Part shown: positions 24,798 to 36,628 of the stretch, in pieces
How positions within the stretch are numbered: position 1 is the first letter of the stretch
Layout: each line of letters begins with the position of its first letter
Assembly: GCA_027627225.1 (NCBI GenBank)
Contig: CM051030.1
Span: forward strand, 1-64,000
DNA from: Congeria kusceri
Lineage: Eukaryota; Mollusca; Bivalvia; Myida; Dreissenidae
Length of the DNA: 64,000 bases
Direction: 5' to 3'
Notes under the pieces: generated by a model
Database searches by the model: none
Seen by the model: the letters and a program-made list of their open reading frames with translations, nothing else
Told to the model about the DNA's origin: nothing
Made by a program: the position numbers and the translations under genes

Positions 24798-26730
24798 ATA
24801 TGGATCAGTAAGTTATGGTGCTATCACACCAGAGCCCGTTATTACTAATTATACAAGGTCCTTAACACAACCGGGCGGGCACTGTAATACCTGGCCACGC
24901 ACATCATCCCTCGTGCTTCATGTCAAATCAGTTCATACGGCGCAGCTTCTACGTATCAAGCACAATAGTGTACGCCGCTAGTACCACCCTAGCACCATGT
25001 TTAACATATGCCACACCCATGTCAGCATTTTCCTATAAATATCACAACGCTGTATCATATATAATTGTTTTCACAGTCGAATTTTAACATATAGGCACAA
25101 ATTTGAGTTGACCCACCACTGTTGCAGTGCTGATGCACTGCATATGTAGGAAATGCGTAGTAATGACTTCCTTAACGTGGTGAACGCGTACAGAGACCTG
25201 ATACTAACCTGTACCAGTCCTGCGCAAGTCTTTATGATGATGCAGAGATGTCCAAATGAGCGCTTTGCAGATGCATAGCACCAACGGGAATAAAGCACTG
25301 CTAGAAGTCCCCACGTAGGTACTACATTCATGAAGTCAATACTGCGTCATTAATACATCATAAATGCGCTTCAACTGTCACTAATACGTCATTAAACTTC
25401 TACATAACTTTTCCATGTCCTCACTATGCAAGCTTTGTAAATGCTCAAAACCGCCCCACCTTAGCATCTACAAACACATAACCCGGTCCCTGATGCATAT
25501 CCCTCAGTCCACAACACGTCAACAGGATGTGGTAGACATTGTCAGGACCCGCTCTGGTTGATAGGGGTATAACCGTTGATGACATTTTCATCACTTTTAC
25601 AGTGAACTCACAAGGCAGACACCTACACCACTGCAAATCTACAATCATGTATATGCTGCTTGACCCTAATACTGGTGTACTTAATATTTGAATAAAATCG
25701 TGAATTGTATGGGCCAATAATTTACATAAATTTTACCTATTTTAAAACAACAAAATATGTTTTATGTAATAAATCAATATTTTTACACGTATATTCTATC
25801 GTATTTTGTTTATTTGACCTAGTTTTCTAACCAGGTCATGGGGGCCATATTTGTTTTTGTTGTTACCTATTACCTGTGCATATATAAAATTCACACACAC
25901 AGTTTTACTGCACTAAACTTCTGCATGCTGACACATTTGAAATACTGCAGAAAACGACTAAGATTATGATGTATCATTTTGAATTTATATTTGTGATCTT
26001 TAATGGAGAAAAAAAGGACTCGTTGAATATATGGGTTTAAAAGGTTCTGTCCCTCAATGTGGTCTCTGGAAAACCAGACACTCTGAACTGATAGTTTTAT
26101 TCTAAATAAGCCCATGAAATCGAATCAACACTGTACATACTCAACTGATCAATGGGGTTCTCATTCGTTTTCCGATAGCTAGTTGCTGCAAATACGAGCA
26201 AAATTAACATACAAACATTTCAGACTTCCTACCTTTCCAGGGTCAATTTGACATTTTTAATTGAAATTTAATTGATTTGTGAGAATGGTCCGAAGTTTGG
26301 TTGAGTAGTATAAGCAGCTTTATGCAAATAATAAGTGCATTATGGGATTTGATTACGTCAAAGATAAATTTGGAACGCTTGAGATGGGGTGTTTTGTTAT
26401 GTACTTAATAAAAATGGAGAAATTGTATGCCTGAGAAAAACAATAATTTGGGCAAAAATATATGCTATTTATTTATCTATTTACATTTTAGGACAACATT
26501 GTTTCCATTTTTTGTTAGATAACAGTTAGCGCGAACGATTGTCTAAAATCAAAACCTGATATGACTATCCTGGGCATTTTAAAATACCAAAATCGGAATA
26601 CCCCTTTAATACGTATACACCGGTAATAGGGTCATTGAGAATACTTTGTACATAACAGAACTGTTACATGAATACATAACTGATAAAAGAGTAACATGGG
26701 GTCTTAAATGAATTTGCTATCAAAAGAACT
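24798..26730. other. no gene recognised
   Basis: Short frames on both strands at 24.8-25.7 kb include one of 90 aa (25445-25717, minus). It looks protein-like in composition but has no motif. From 25.75 kb the sequence is AT-rich with no coding signal. Confidence 0.35.
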
Positions 26731-27207
26731 TAAAGCCTCAGGACAATAGCATAGGACAAAAGCCTCAGGACAATAGCATAGGACAAAAGCCTCAGGACAA
26801 TAGCATAGGACAAAAACCTCAGGACAATAGCATAGGACAAAACCCTCAGGACAATAACATAGGGCAATAGCATAGGACAAAAAAAAACATAGGACAATAG
26901 CATAGGACAAAAACCTCAGGACAATAGCATCAGGACAATAGCATCAGGACAATAGCATCAGCACAATAGCATCAGCACAATAGCATCAGGACAATAGCAT
27001 CAGGACGATAGCCATAGGACAATAGCATAGGACAAAAAACTCAGGACAATAGCATCAGGACAATAGCATCAGAACAATAGCATCAGGACGATAGCCATAG
27101 GACAATAGCATAGGACAAAAACCTCAGGACAATAGCATCAGGACAATAGCATAGGGCAATAGCATCAGGACGATAGCCTCAGGACAATAGCCTCAGCACA
27201 ATAGCAT
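26731..27207. repeat. composite short-unit array ('aggacaatagcat')
   Basis: It begins as a 27-bp unit ('cctcaggacaatagcatag' plus 'gacaaaag'), about five copies. It then becomes mostly 14-bp units ('caggacaatagcat') with interspersed longer ones. A minus-strand frame across the first part encodes repeated FVLCYCPEA and is a by-product of the 27-bp period. Confidence 0.9.
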
Positions 27208-28110
27208 ATAATTAAATAATCGTAAATTTGTTCATGCTCTTACGAACGTTAATCACATTTATTCAACTTGAAACTGTTTCTTATGTTCGAAAACACTTGG
27301 TACGAACGAAAAATACACAAACGTACATGCTGATTTTCTCCAGAGGCATCACCAGCTATCGCATACAGATAACTATACGTTATACCAGAACATTATTATT
27401 TGACTGATTTCAATGTATTTTTTGTGTATTTGATCTGTAAGATGTCCATTAGAAACGATTTTTGCTAAGTTTTATTTTTATTAACATATTTCTGGAATGC
27501 TGCTTGAAATGATAACCATGAAACCACAGTGACATCAGTCAAATCTTTCAGTCAGATCCTGTGAAAGAAAATTTATTCTTCTAGATTTTGACTGTTTGGC
27601 TCGAATTTTGCAAGTGTCAAAACTTCTGATATCTGAATGTGTTTGTCCAGGCCCTATAATTACACTCTTTTCACTCCAGAACATGTTGGTTTGGCTCAAA
27701 GTCGCATCGAGTCACTAATCGATAAGATGAGATCGACTTGTGTCCAGTGGTGAACAAATGATATTTGGATATTTGGCATCAACATTTTCAAACATTCATA
27801 TATTATGTTATATCTAAAATTAATTCACTAAAACTACCACTTCTGGTAATTAACACCAAAAGGTTTGTTGAAAAACTTCATTGCAGACTTGACTGGTAGA
27901 AATACTGCTGGCAATTCTAATCAAAAGCAGTGTCATAATGTTTATCATATACATATTATTTTGTTATGTACTCTTCCATAAATATTGCAAATCTCGGCAA
28001 AGAACAACATTTGAGCCAAACAAGTCTTTAGTCAGTCACCCAAAACTTGCCCAAAACGGTCTGCGTGTCTAAATACTCTACCTTGGAGGTTTGAGAGAAA
28101 ACAGACGCAA
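27208..28110. other. no gene recognised
   Basis: AT-rich unassigned sequence with no supported feature. Confidence 0.35.
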
Positions 28111-28118
28111 AACAACAG

Positions 28119-28190
28119 ATGATATCTGAAAATAGTTTCTGGTTTGCTCGAAGTTTTGATGGCTCAAAGTTGTATGCTGGTCTGGGCAAC
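28119..28190 (+). CDS. exon-like island, unrecognised
   Basis: An ATG directly follows an acceptor-like 'caacag'. The frame runs through an aromatic-rich stretch (SENSFWFARSFDGSKLYAG) to a strong donor, 'ttcgag|gtaagg'. The reverse strand is also open for 108 aa (28028-28354), so strand and coding status are uncertain. No domain recognised. Confidence 0.25.
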
Positions 28191-28937
28191 TTCGAGGTAA
28201 GGGAGTCGACTGTACCAGATGTTTTGTTCAATGATGTCTTATCTTCAGTTACCATCGTGATGAAATGTCTAGCCTGTTTCTGGCGCTCGTCTGCTACTCT
28301 GATGCTATGCTGTCCCAGGATGCTGTGCTGGTCAGGCCATCTGGAGGAACACAACTCATTGTCTGTATCATTATGGTGTGGTCGCTAGACCAGAAGCTGT
28401 AGACGCTGTCAACTAGAATGAGTAAACATTTAACATCGTTCTTTCTTCATGAACTAATGCATTAATTATAGATACAAAGATAAGACATGTAATGAGAATA
28501 ATGATGATCTTAACTTGTTGGTACAATAACTAAAATGCAATTTTATCTGACCTGTATCAGAGTTCCTTTTATAGACATACTGGTAACTGTTATGAAACAA
28601 TTATCTTTCAGTTGAGGTAGTAGAGGAATAGTCTAACTGCAGAATATCAGGTGGCCATCAGGTGGCCAGTAGATGGTGAGCATGTTCATGTAATATGTAC
28701 ATGTTTTGTTTTTTTGCTAGTTTGTAGTGCTAGGCTGGATAGGGTTACTTCCCATGACATGGTGGATCATAAGAAACTTTTGAGCCCAGCCATTTTGGCA
28801 GAATAAGATTGGATGTTGATGTTTTCCTAATGTATTACCAGTTTCTAGAACATGCTGTATGGTAGGCTGATTGTCAAACGAGCAGAATGGCTGGAGGAAA
28901 AACAACAGCATTGAACTGTTTTAACTAGTTCAATAGT

Positions 28938-29070
28938 TTGTGTGAAATGTTTCTTTCACGCAAATATGATTTCAGTGAATGCCTTACCAGCAAACAATGT
29001 AACAGACATCCCTCTCGGCCTGCCATTGCAATGCTGTCGGGGTCTGGACAGAAGGTTCAGCAGTGTGAGG
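28938..29070 (+). CDS. exon-like island, unrecognised
   Basis: An open plus frame ends at 'cagtgtgag|gtacat'. The same ending, 'ttgag|gtacattt', occurs again at about 29430, so a short segment is present twice (29060-29085 and 29425-29450). There is no recognisable family. Confidence 0.2.
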
Positions 29071-29489
29071 TACATTTAAATATCTTAAGGAAAAAAGTGA
29101 TAAATATTCCTGTGAAGACAGTCAGAATAATGCATATTGTCCATAACTTTCTAGCCATGTATTTGCCTAGTTGATTAATGACCTCATTGAAGAAACTTAG
29201 TTATGTTCATAGTTTAGATTTGAGCTTGCCCAAGCAATGATCAAGGTAAGCTGTTGTGGTCAGTGCTGTTTGTCATTCTGTCTTCCAGCATATCTAGAAA
29301 AAATAAATCCATAAACTTTAATACATGTATTGGTAATATTTTATTTGTGTTCCATGTTTGTATGTTTTGCGACATATTTCTTTGTGCTATAACAAATCGC
29401 CATGTCAGACAGCTTGATTGCAGCTTTGAGGTACATTTGAAGATTTGGGAACCCATTGAACATATTCACCAGCATTGTGCCCACTCAGG

Positions 29490-29562
29490 AACAGAGACCA
29501 TTACACCCTGTCACTGTGTAATGTTGGTTGAGGATTCTCCAGGGCTGCTGACTACGAGGTAA
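29490..29562 (+). CDS. exon-like island with a strong donor, unrecognised
   Basis: The sequence ends at 'gactacgag|gtaaga', close to the metazoan donor consensus. The open frame before it contains Cys and His residues and an EDSPGLL stretch. No acceptor could be fixed and no family recognised. Confidence 0.2.
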
Positions 29563-29849
29563 GATATACATGAGTTTTATTTCTGCCATAAGTGAAGGTG
29601 CATGCTGCAGCCAATATGTTGTTTCCTCTGTAGAGTACTTAGGGTGTATATTGTGATTGCCATGTCTGCCATTATTGTAAAGCCTTCTTATTGTGACAAT
29701 TCTTTCAATAAATGTCTTTCACAGTAATGTTTAAAGCTGTTTTAAGAGCAAATTTGTTAATTTACTCATTCATTATAACCAACTAATGCAATTACAAGTA
29801 GTAAATGTAGCATTCAATGTAGGAATGTTTTTCAAAAAGTCTTATTTTT

Positions 29850-30010
29850 AGCTCACCTGAGCACAAAATGCTCTAGGGTGAGCTATTCTGGTCAGTTTTT
29901 GTCCATAATTTGTCATTTATTGTCTGTCATTAGCTTTTTCCTTTAAACATCTTTTTCTGAAACCACTTATCAGATTCCTTCAAATTGTGTTGATCCCAGC
30001 AAAACTCTGG
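29850..30010 (+). repeat. 'gctcacctgagca' dispersed repeat
   Basis: 'gctcacctgagcacaaaatg' followed by 'ctctagggtgagcta' forms a terminal hairpin, then 'ttctggtcagtttttgtcc'. I recognise this as a repeat family abundant in bivalve genomes. The distal end is not defined. Confidence 0.55.
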
Positions 30011-30547
30011 TTGTCACATGCAAACTGGCAAGGGAGACATTGTTTACATGTCCTGTGAAATTGAGCAGCATTTGGACTGTTTTAGCAGTCATAAGTATCG
30101 GACAAGAGTGCTGGAGTTTTAAATTGTATGTATGTTACATTAGAAAATGTTGCCTATATCAAGTATAGTGATGTGGTAAGCTGTCTTACTGTTCAAATTA
30201 GTGCATGAGGTTTCCTGGCTGTGGACATCATTTTGGCAGTGTATTTTATAAGAGCATGCTTACAAGTGCAGTTTACAACAAAAACAAAACTGAATGGTTG
30301 ACTCCTAATTTACTCAAAGGTAAATAAGCATGTACGACAGTCACCACTCGGATTTGCAGCAAAGTTGTAATTTGTCATTGAAACTGGTTGAAATGCTGTC
30401 CATGTGTTTTTAACCCCCTCTTGGCAGTCATGAGAGAAAAGAATGTCAGTGCATGTCTGTAGTAGATTTCATCCCATTTCTATAGAAATCATGAACTGAA
30501 GCAAGAGCATGTGGCATGTTTATTTCCTGGTGTTTGTATTATCCTAG

Positions 30548-30621
30548 TTGACAAAGAGGTTCGAATCCTGACTGTGTTGGAAGAATTCACAGGCATTGAA
30601 AGCTTTCAGCGCTCCTTAAAG
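30548..30621 (+). CDS. internal exon candidate, gene unrecognised
   Basis: The acceptor 'tattatcctag' and donor 'aaag|gtaaaa' enclose 74 bp. The only open frame uses two leading bases, then reads an amphipathic stretch beginning DKEVRILTVLEEFTG. The two other frames contain stops. Composition and borders support a real exon, entered in phase 1 and left in phase 0. I do not recognise the protein. Confidence 0.4.
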
Positions 30622-31236
30622 GTAAAATGACAAGTTGTCAGAAAACATTCAGTTGCTATAAAAATATGCGCTACTTCTCTGTATACTGTCTGGGACACCG
30701 TTTCCGTAACATGAGGAGAGTAAGTCTCCAACAAAGGGAGGTAACTGAAAATCTGATTTCAAGAAATGCATCTCCATGACAAATATCGTATGTACAGATA
30801 TATATATCATTTGTATGAATGCATTTCTTTATGAACGCATGCTTAGACGTCCATGTGCTAGAAAATGAAAAAAAACAACAACATAATGCTGATTTAAAAA
30901 AAAATGTTTTTATGAAATAGTTTCATTACTTTATGCTGTTTCAGCAGTATTGATGCCCAATGAATTTTCTTAAAGTGGCCCTTATATATCAATACATATT
31001 TATTGACTAACTAACAACTAACAAATATTATAGATAAAAGTGCAGTTGCCTGTATTTTATGGGTTGGCAAAAGTGATATACTTTCTGATTTTTGCACTAC
31101 ATTGATTTTGGAAGACACAGTGAATGTTTCACATACATAATTAATTTCACTTCTTGCATTAGGTTTCTTCAATATTTCATGTTAACAATAATTATTTCAT
31201 TTACATCTGCCACCTCTTTGCTGTCTTCTCTTTCAG

Positions 31237-31339
31237 GTATTGGTCACACTTGGTACGGGAGAGTGATTTCGCTTGAGTCCCATGTGGTGTGTTTGATGTC
31301 TTCTGTCTTGCTTGCATGTAACCGCTCGCTCTGTGTCTG
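31237..31339 (+). CDS. exon-like island after a strong acceptor
   Basis: A long pyrimidine tract and 'ctctttcag' precede it. If it followed 30621 in phase 0 the frame would stop at the tenth codon. A different phase stays open to 31340. The end is not defined, so this is weak. Confidence 0.2.
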
Positions 31340-31694
31340 AGTAGGTCCAACTGCAGTTGCAAATTGAGTTGGTATGACCATTGTCTTTCCTTTTTGCATC
31401 TAACTTTTGATTAAGCCATTGTTTAATATTTGTATACAAGAAATAATAACACTTCTTATGTCAAACGTTGCACAACAGACCTCAGGAAAGCCAATTACAG
31501 TTACAATGTATATAGGTCCATGATTGTTCTATGTTAGTGAGGAATACATTTTTTGTCTATGCAGGGTTTTGTGTTATCCTTTCTGATTAGTGTAAGGGGC
31601 CATTTTCCAGAAACATCTTACATTTATCTTAAAATATTTTAACTTAAGTGTCAATTTTTGCTTTCCGATAATTCAAAAACTACATATGAGACAT

Positions 31695-31885
31695 GTCGTT
31701 GAAAAACTTGGCTTAGTCCACACAGGCTAATCAGGGATGACACTTTCCGCTTTTATGGTATTTTCTGTTTTAATGAAGTCTCTTCTAAACATAAATCCGC
31801 TGTAGGCGGAAAGTGCCGTCCTGGATGGGCACTTAACGCACGTGCATTAAGTTCAGTTTTCCCACAACACGCCTCATATATATTT
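31695..31885. repeat. 'gacactttccgc' dispersed repeat with internal inverted pair
   Basis: 'gatgacactttccgc' and 'gcggaaagtgccgtc' are inverted around a spacer of about 65 bp. 'cacacaggctaatcaggg' lies before them and 'acgcacgtgcattaag' after. I recognise this as an abundant bivalve repeat. Confidence 0.6.
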
Positions 31886-32784
31886 GTCAATCCCTTTCAG
31901 CTTAGTAAACGAGCATGAATATTATAGTTAAGAATACATGATCCATAAGCAGAAAGACATATGCGCGTGGAATAAACAATAAAAAATAAAAATAATGATA
32001 ATTAAATTATGGATAAGATTTCACTTTAGATGTTTTAAGAATGTCTTAATATTCCTTGTGCTGTAGTTGTTCATTTCATGTTTATTTTTAAGATTGGACA
32101 ATGGTCAGCTCTCTGACATTTAGATTATCTCCCTTGCACTTTTGGTCTTATATGATTGTACATTGGGGCAGGTTTTTTAAAATTATATCGAGGATTACAT
32201 TGTCATGTATGTATGTATGTATGTAAGAAAACTTAAACAATATAAATAAATGAGTCATCTTACCATGAAATGTACGTGTGTTTTAGCATCAATGCCCTTT
32301 GTAACTATTTTGAACAAGTATTTACATTAAGTCTTAGCCTGTGTTTTCTGTCCAAAGTCTGTGTGCCTTATAAACTTTCATAGTGGCATTGTTATTGTCA
32401 GTCTGCAAACGTATACATCTTCTACCAGTGTGTCAACATCAGTGAGAAACTGCTTATGAAGATCAACAGTCACAATGGTCATGACAGCCGGGTTTAGAAG
32501 TCATAGGTCACATCCAGCGTGTAGAAGAAGTTGAAGCAGTCCCATGATGATGTGATGAGCACGATGAAGAAGACATATGAAATGATAAAAGCGACAAATG
32601 TCAATCATGTGCAAATCAATCTAGTATTGTATCCAATCATTGTACTCCAATATCACGTATTTAACAGTTCACCTATTTTACACAAAAGTGAAAAGCTTAT
32701 GATGTGTTTGTGATATTTGATGAATAGATATTCATCCTTTAACGAAACATGGGGATGAGTCTAATTGCTAGTGGCAAACAAATC
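31886..32784. other. no gene recognised
   Basis: Contains a short (GTAT)n tract at about 32203-32226. No supported gene. Confidence 0.35.
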
Positions 32785-33044
32785 TGGACCCTTATTCGCA
32801 AAGCTCCTTAGGGAAAACTTAAGTAAATCCTTAAATTCATAAAACTACTGAAGTCCCTGGCTGTTTCATATATCGGTCTTTTAACATCAAAATGTTGTTA
32901 TCTTGTAAATATTGCTTATATGTTTAGTTTTGCAGCTTCTTTGTACAGAAATCATTGGATTCACAAAGAAAATTTGATCCAAAGTTTTCATGCAAGTACA
33001 ACTTAAGTAAAGCTTTCCCTTAGGAGCTTTGTGAATGCCAGCCC
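32785..33044. mobile_element. MITE with TIRs, Harbinger-like ends
   Basis: Left 'cccttattcgcaaagctcct' and, reversed, right 'ggcattcacaaagctcct' pair over about 40 bp. The TTATTC/CATTC motif near the tips resembles the ends of the Harbinger elements elsewhere in this window. The 61-bp array starts exactly at its right end. Confidence 0.55.
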
Positions 33045-33830
33045 TGGTCAGTTGTATTGTGTACCATTTGAAATACACAATCTACAGAATTGGTTATACC
33101 AGCCCTGGTCAGTTGTATTGTGTACCATTTGAAATACACAATCTACAGAATTGGTTATACCAGCCCTGGTCAGTCGTATTGTGTACCATTTGAAATACAC
33201 AATCTACAGAATTGGTTATACCAGCCCTGGTCAGTCGTATTGTGTACCATTTGAAATACACAATCTACAGAATTGGTTATACCAGTCCTGGTCAGTCGTA
33301 TTGTGTACCATTTGAAATACACAATCTACAGAATTGGTTATACCAGCCCTGGTCAGTCGTTTTGTGTACCATTTGAAATACACAATCTACATAATTGGTT
33401 ATACCAGCCCTGGTCAGTTGTATTGTGTACCATTTGAAATACACAATCTACAGAATTGGTTATACCAGCCCTGGTCAGTCGTATTGTGTACCATTTGAAA
33501 TACACAATCTACAGAATTGGTTATACCAGTCCTGGTCAGTCGTATTGTGTACCATTTGAAATACACAATCTACAGAATTGGTTATACCAGCCCTGGTCAG
33601 TCGTTTTGTGTACCATTTGAAATACACAATCTACATAATTGGTTATACCAGCCCTGGTCAGTTGTGTTGTGTACCATTTGAAATACACAATCTACAGAAT
33701 TGGTTATACCAGCCCTGGTCAGTTGTGTTGTGTACCATTTGAAATACACAATCTACAGAATTGGTTATACCAGCCCTGGTCAGTTGTATTGTGTACCATT
33801 TGAAACACACAATCTACAGAATTGGTTATT
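33038..33830. repeat. 61-bp tandem array, 13 copies
   Basis: The period is exactly 61 bp from 33061 to 33793 ('gtaccatttgaaatacacaa' recurs). Each unit contains the perfect inverted pair ATTGTGTA-10 bases-TACACAAT. Variants are ordered: units 4-7 and units 8-11 carry the same series of changes (TCG; GTCC; TTTT with CATAAT; TTG). A four-unit block was therefore duplicated. Confidence 0.95.
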
Positions 33831-33954
33831 ATCAATGGAAATCATGGCTTCTTTTGTGTATGCATTAAAAAATGTTATACAAATTGGGAAAAGAGTCAGA
33901 ACGATTCTCAAGAACTAGAAAGTGTAATTCAGCACAGTGTTGGAATTAAGCTCC

Positions 33955-34702
33955 GGGCCAGTATTCACCAACCCATTCTTAAACTTAAAGGGACCATGTC
34001 AAACAAAAAGTGGCTTCCTATAGCACTATAAATGATATTAGATTATATAAATGCACTTTACTATATTAATTATTGAATAAATAGTATAATACATAATGAG
34101 ATATTTGATAAAAACAAAACAGCAAAAATGTTCGAAAAAATTAAAACTCCAAGCGGGTATGGAACTCACGACGTAGGGCCATATGAAGAGATGACAGTTG
34201 ACACTGCATTAACTAACAGCCCTATTCTGCTTTGTAAGGTAGCATCTGTTTACTATGGTTATACAAAATACTCAAAATTCTGATGTCAAAATGTACACAT
34301 GAAATAGGCCAAACAAACCCAACCTGAATTATAAATTGATTTTTATCTCTGAGTGCGAAAACTCTTTTCCCATTATGCATACTTTATTATAACTATTGTT
34401 ATATGCTAGTTTTAATATCTTAATTGCACTTTTTATTTTTAATACCCCATTGAGGCCCTTTTCGTTCACATAGTCCCTTTAAGAATAGAAAACAGACTGA
34501 CCCAAGAAAAAAATATTTTTCCGTTCGCAAATAGGTTGGGTATCAATGTCGCTATTGTCATTAGCAAATCGTTCTTTGTAAAGAATGCTGTACTATGAGT
34601 TGGTGAATATCAAGAAAGATTCAAATTAACATTGTTCTAAGAACAGAACAATGAATATTCTTATGTCTTAAGCCTTAATATAGGTTGGTGAATATAGGTT
34701 TA
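33955..34702. mobile_element. Harbinger-like MITE carrying a nested TTAA element
   Basis: The left tip GGGCCAGTATTCACCAACC pairs with the inverted right end 'ggttggtgaatatagg'. About 35 bp match imperfectly. The tip is similar to that of the autonomous Harbinger at 49778 (GGGCTGGTATTC). It was interrupted at a TTAA by the 33989-34478 element. Confidence 0.65.
33989..34478. mobile_element. TTAA-flanked MITE with a tRNA-like core (AGGGAC ends)
   Basis: It begins AGGGACCATGT, ends inverted ACATAGTCCCT, and is bounded on both sides by TTAA (33985-33988, 34479-34482). That is the signature of piggyBac-type insertion. At 34146-34231, minus strand, a tRNA-like stretch with a B-box-like GAGTTCCATACCC is present. 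No protein frame. Confidence 0.75.
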
Positions 34703-34832
34703 GATCAGTCGTAAATACATTTACAGATGCTTCAAAAGTATAGACTTTTGCTGTTAAATGTCCAGTTAAATTTCTGTTTGACCTTTATTAATAATGCTTA
34801 TGGTAAATCAGAGCTATCTCTCATATTTCAGG

Positions 34833-34940
34833 TGCAGTCACATTGGCATCTCTACAAGATGGTGTTGCAAGATACCTGTCGCTACCTTAACTCCATATGG
34901 CCACAAACAGTAACAGCAAAGAGTAAATATAAACCGTAAA
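34833..34940 (+). CDS. exon-like island, unrecognised
   Basis: After the acceptor 'catatttcag' one frame is open for 35 codons (VQSHWHLYKMVLQD onward) to a TAA at 34937-34939. A second frame, open for 18 codons, reads AVTLASLQDGVARYL. Either could be a terminal or skipped exon. No family recognised. Confidence 0.25.
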
Positions 34941-34965
34941 ATAAGTCTTATTTTTATTTAGTCAA

Positions 34966-35120
34966 GGCCAAACTAAAGATTTTTTGGGTTTTTCGGGCAA
35001 CCCGACCGTACCTAGGGAAATCCCCCTTCCGCCCCTCCAAGTTTTGTGCTAAGCTTATTTTCCGTGAAATCCATATTCGTCAGATTTTAGATAATTCAAT
35101 GTGTTGGTTTTTTATCATGA
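34966..35120. repeat. repeat fragment related to 61600-61855
   Basis: 'tttcgggcaacccgacc', 'acctaggga' and 'gaaatccatattcgtcagat' are shared in order with the element at 61.6 kb. Only one end is present. Confidence 0.5.
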
Positions 35121-35420
35121 TGGTGTACTATGAAATTTTCTGGCTGTCCTGTTCTTGTTCCGTCCTTGTTCAGTGAAAAAAATATATGAATATGCAAAAG
35201 GCAACTATACAAAAAAACAACAGTTAAATGAGCAATTATACTAAGAAACATAAAACAAATACACAATGGTATGAATCACCATCTGGTGGTTGTTTTCACA
35301 CCTTGAGTGGTATTTGTTGCTCGCCAAGGCCCATTGTGAATGTTCATAAATGGCAAGTTGACAGTAGTAGTACTTCTTATTTTCTGACTTCTTTTAAATT
35401 TTGTTCTTCTGCCGCACTAG

Positions 35421-35533
35421 GTTGAGTTTGTGCCAACCTTGAAGCAGCTAACCTCGATAGCGGGAATGGGTATCAACCTCTGACCAAATTGATCTCAGAC
35501 ATTCCCTGTCTGATACAGAAATCCATGCCAGGG
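35421..35533 (+). pseudogene. duplicated exon-like segment, copy A
   Basis: Bounded by 'gcactag' and 'cag|gggtatgc'-type borders. The frame shared with copy B (35900-36004) reads CANLEAANLDSGNGYQPL and ISDIPCLIQKSMPG, but is preceded by a TGA at the exon start. Downstream flanks are also duplicated ('gaaaccaacaatga', 'tgcatgttttatc', 'gtaaacagtaact'), so this is a tandem duplication of about 480 bp. Confidence 0.35.
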
Positions 35534-35899
35534 GTATGCAGTGTTAAGATATTTTCTGTCTGTCATATTCGTTTACCAAAGTAAGTCATCAAAAAATAAA
35601 ATGGCATTATCACATAGAAACCAACAATGATTTCCACAGAGTGTGTAACGATATGCACACCTTACGATATAGTACATATCGCGGTCCAGTAGACACAAAA
35701 CAATATGGATCACAATGCATGTTTTATCATGTAAACAGTAACTAAACTTTGATAATTCTCCAATGGTTTAATGTGCTAATGATAAGGATGAAGTTTGCAA
35801 GCCCACTGACATGTAATCCATCTTGGCAATTTTTAGACAGAAATAAAGGAAGTAATATTTCTTCCTCATATAAACTTGTTTTATTCTTTTGCTATCTAG

Positions 35900-36004
35900 G
35901 TTTGTGCCAACGTTGAAGCAGCTGGTGACAATCCTGGGTAGTATCGGCATCTGACCAACTCCATCTCAGACATTCCCTGTCTGACACAGAAATCCACACC
36001 AGAG
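35900..36004 (+). pseudogene. duplicated exon-like segment, copy B, with internal TAG
   Basis: The acceptor 'ttgctatctag' and donor 'ccagag|gtatga' enclose exactly 35 codons in phase 0. The frame begins VCANVEAAGDNPG, has TAG as codon 14, then continues YRHLTNSISDIPCL. Conservation with copy A in the same frame suggests former coding. The stop suggests decay. Protein unrecognised. Confidence 0.35.
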
Positions 36005-36236
36005 GTATGAAGTGACGTTTTCCGCCTGTCGTTATTATTTGGCCTTAGTATATGGGATTTTTACGTAGAAACCAACAATGAATTCTATGAAGTGTGTAAT
36101 GATATGCAAGCTGTATGATACAGTGGTACATATTGCAGTACAGTAGCAACAATACAATCCTGCGATGCATGTTTTATCTCGTAAACAGTAACTCAATGCA
36201 TATATATCATATTGAAGATGCCACTGCTTGAATGTT

Positions 36237-36338
36237 TAAAAGTGCAAATGACAAAGATCGTCTAAAAGTGCAAATGACAAAGATCGTCTAAAAGTGCAAA
36301 TGACAAGGATCGTCTAAAAGTGCAAATGACAAGGATCA
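36237..36338. repeat. 26-bp tandem repeat, four copies
   Basis: The unit 'aaaagtgcaaatgacaaaga' plus 'tcgtct' recurs four times with one A/G change. It grew at the edge of the duplicated segment described at 35900. Confidence 0.9.
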
Positions 36339-36429
36339 ACAGTTACCAGTTAGTCTCAGTGCAATCCTGTAAATAATGGTGTGCAATGTAGACATAATAA
36401 AACCAGGTGTGGGATTCTCCCTTCTTTAG

Positions 36430-36628
36430 TTACGTTTAAACCTATTTATTTTAGCTCGATTGCATCCAAAGCCTCCAGTTTATAGAGACACTCTCAAGTG
36501 AGTTTCCTGGGAAGAACCAGTAATTGGTGTCTTTGGAAAGATCTTGGGAATGCTCCTGGAGTGGGGATCGAACCCGGGACCTCCTGGTCACGAGGCGGAC
36601 ACCATATCCATTACACCATTCTTCCTTT
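36430..36628 (-). mobile_element. tRNA-derived SINE
   Basis: On the minus strand the head carries an A-box-like TGGTGTAATGGATATGG and a perfect-looking B box GGTTCGATCCC (36552-36626). The body is shared with 14590-14905 and ends near 'aacctatttattttagc'. This copy is much better preserved than that one. Confidence 0.8.

Noticed and set aside
26704..26910. Cys-rich repeat protein (FVLCYCPEA)
   Set aside because: By-product of the 27-bp part of a minisatellite. The frame is lost when the unit changes to 14 bp.
33038..33830. CRISPR-like array with palindromic repeats
   Set aside because: Period is a plain 61-bp tandem without unique spacers. The palindrome is part of every unit.
36552..36626. 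Functional tRNA gene
   Set aside because: Good A and B boxes, but the anticodon and acceptor stems do not pair properly and a SINE body follows.
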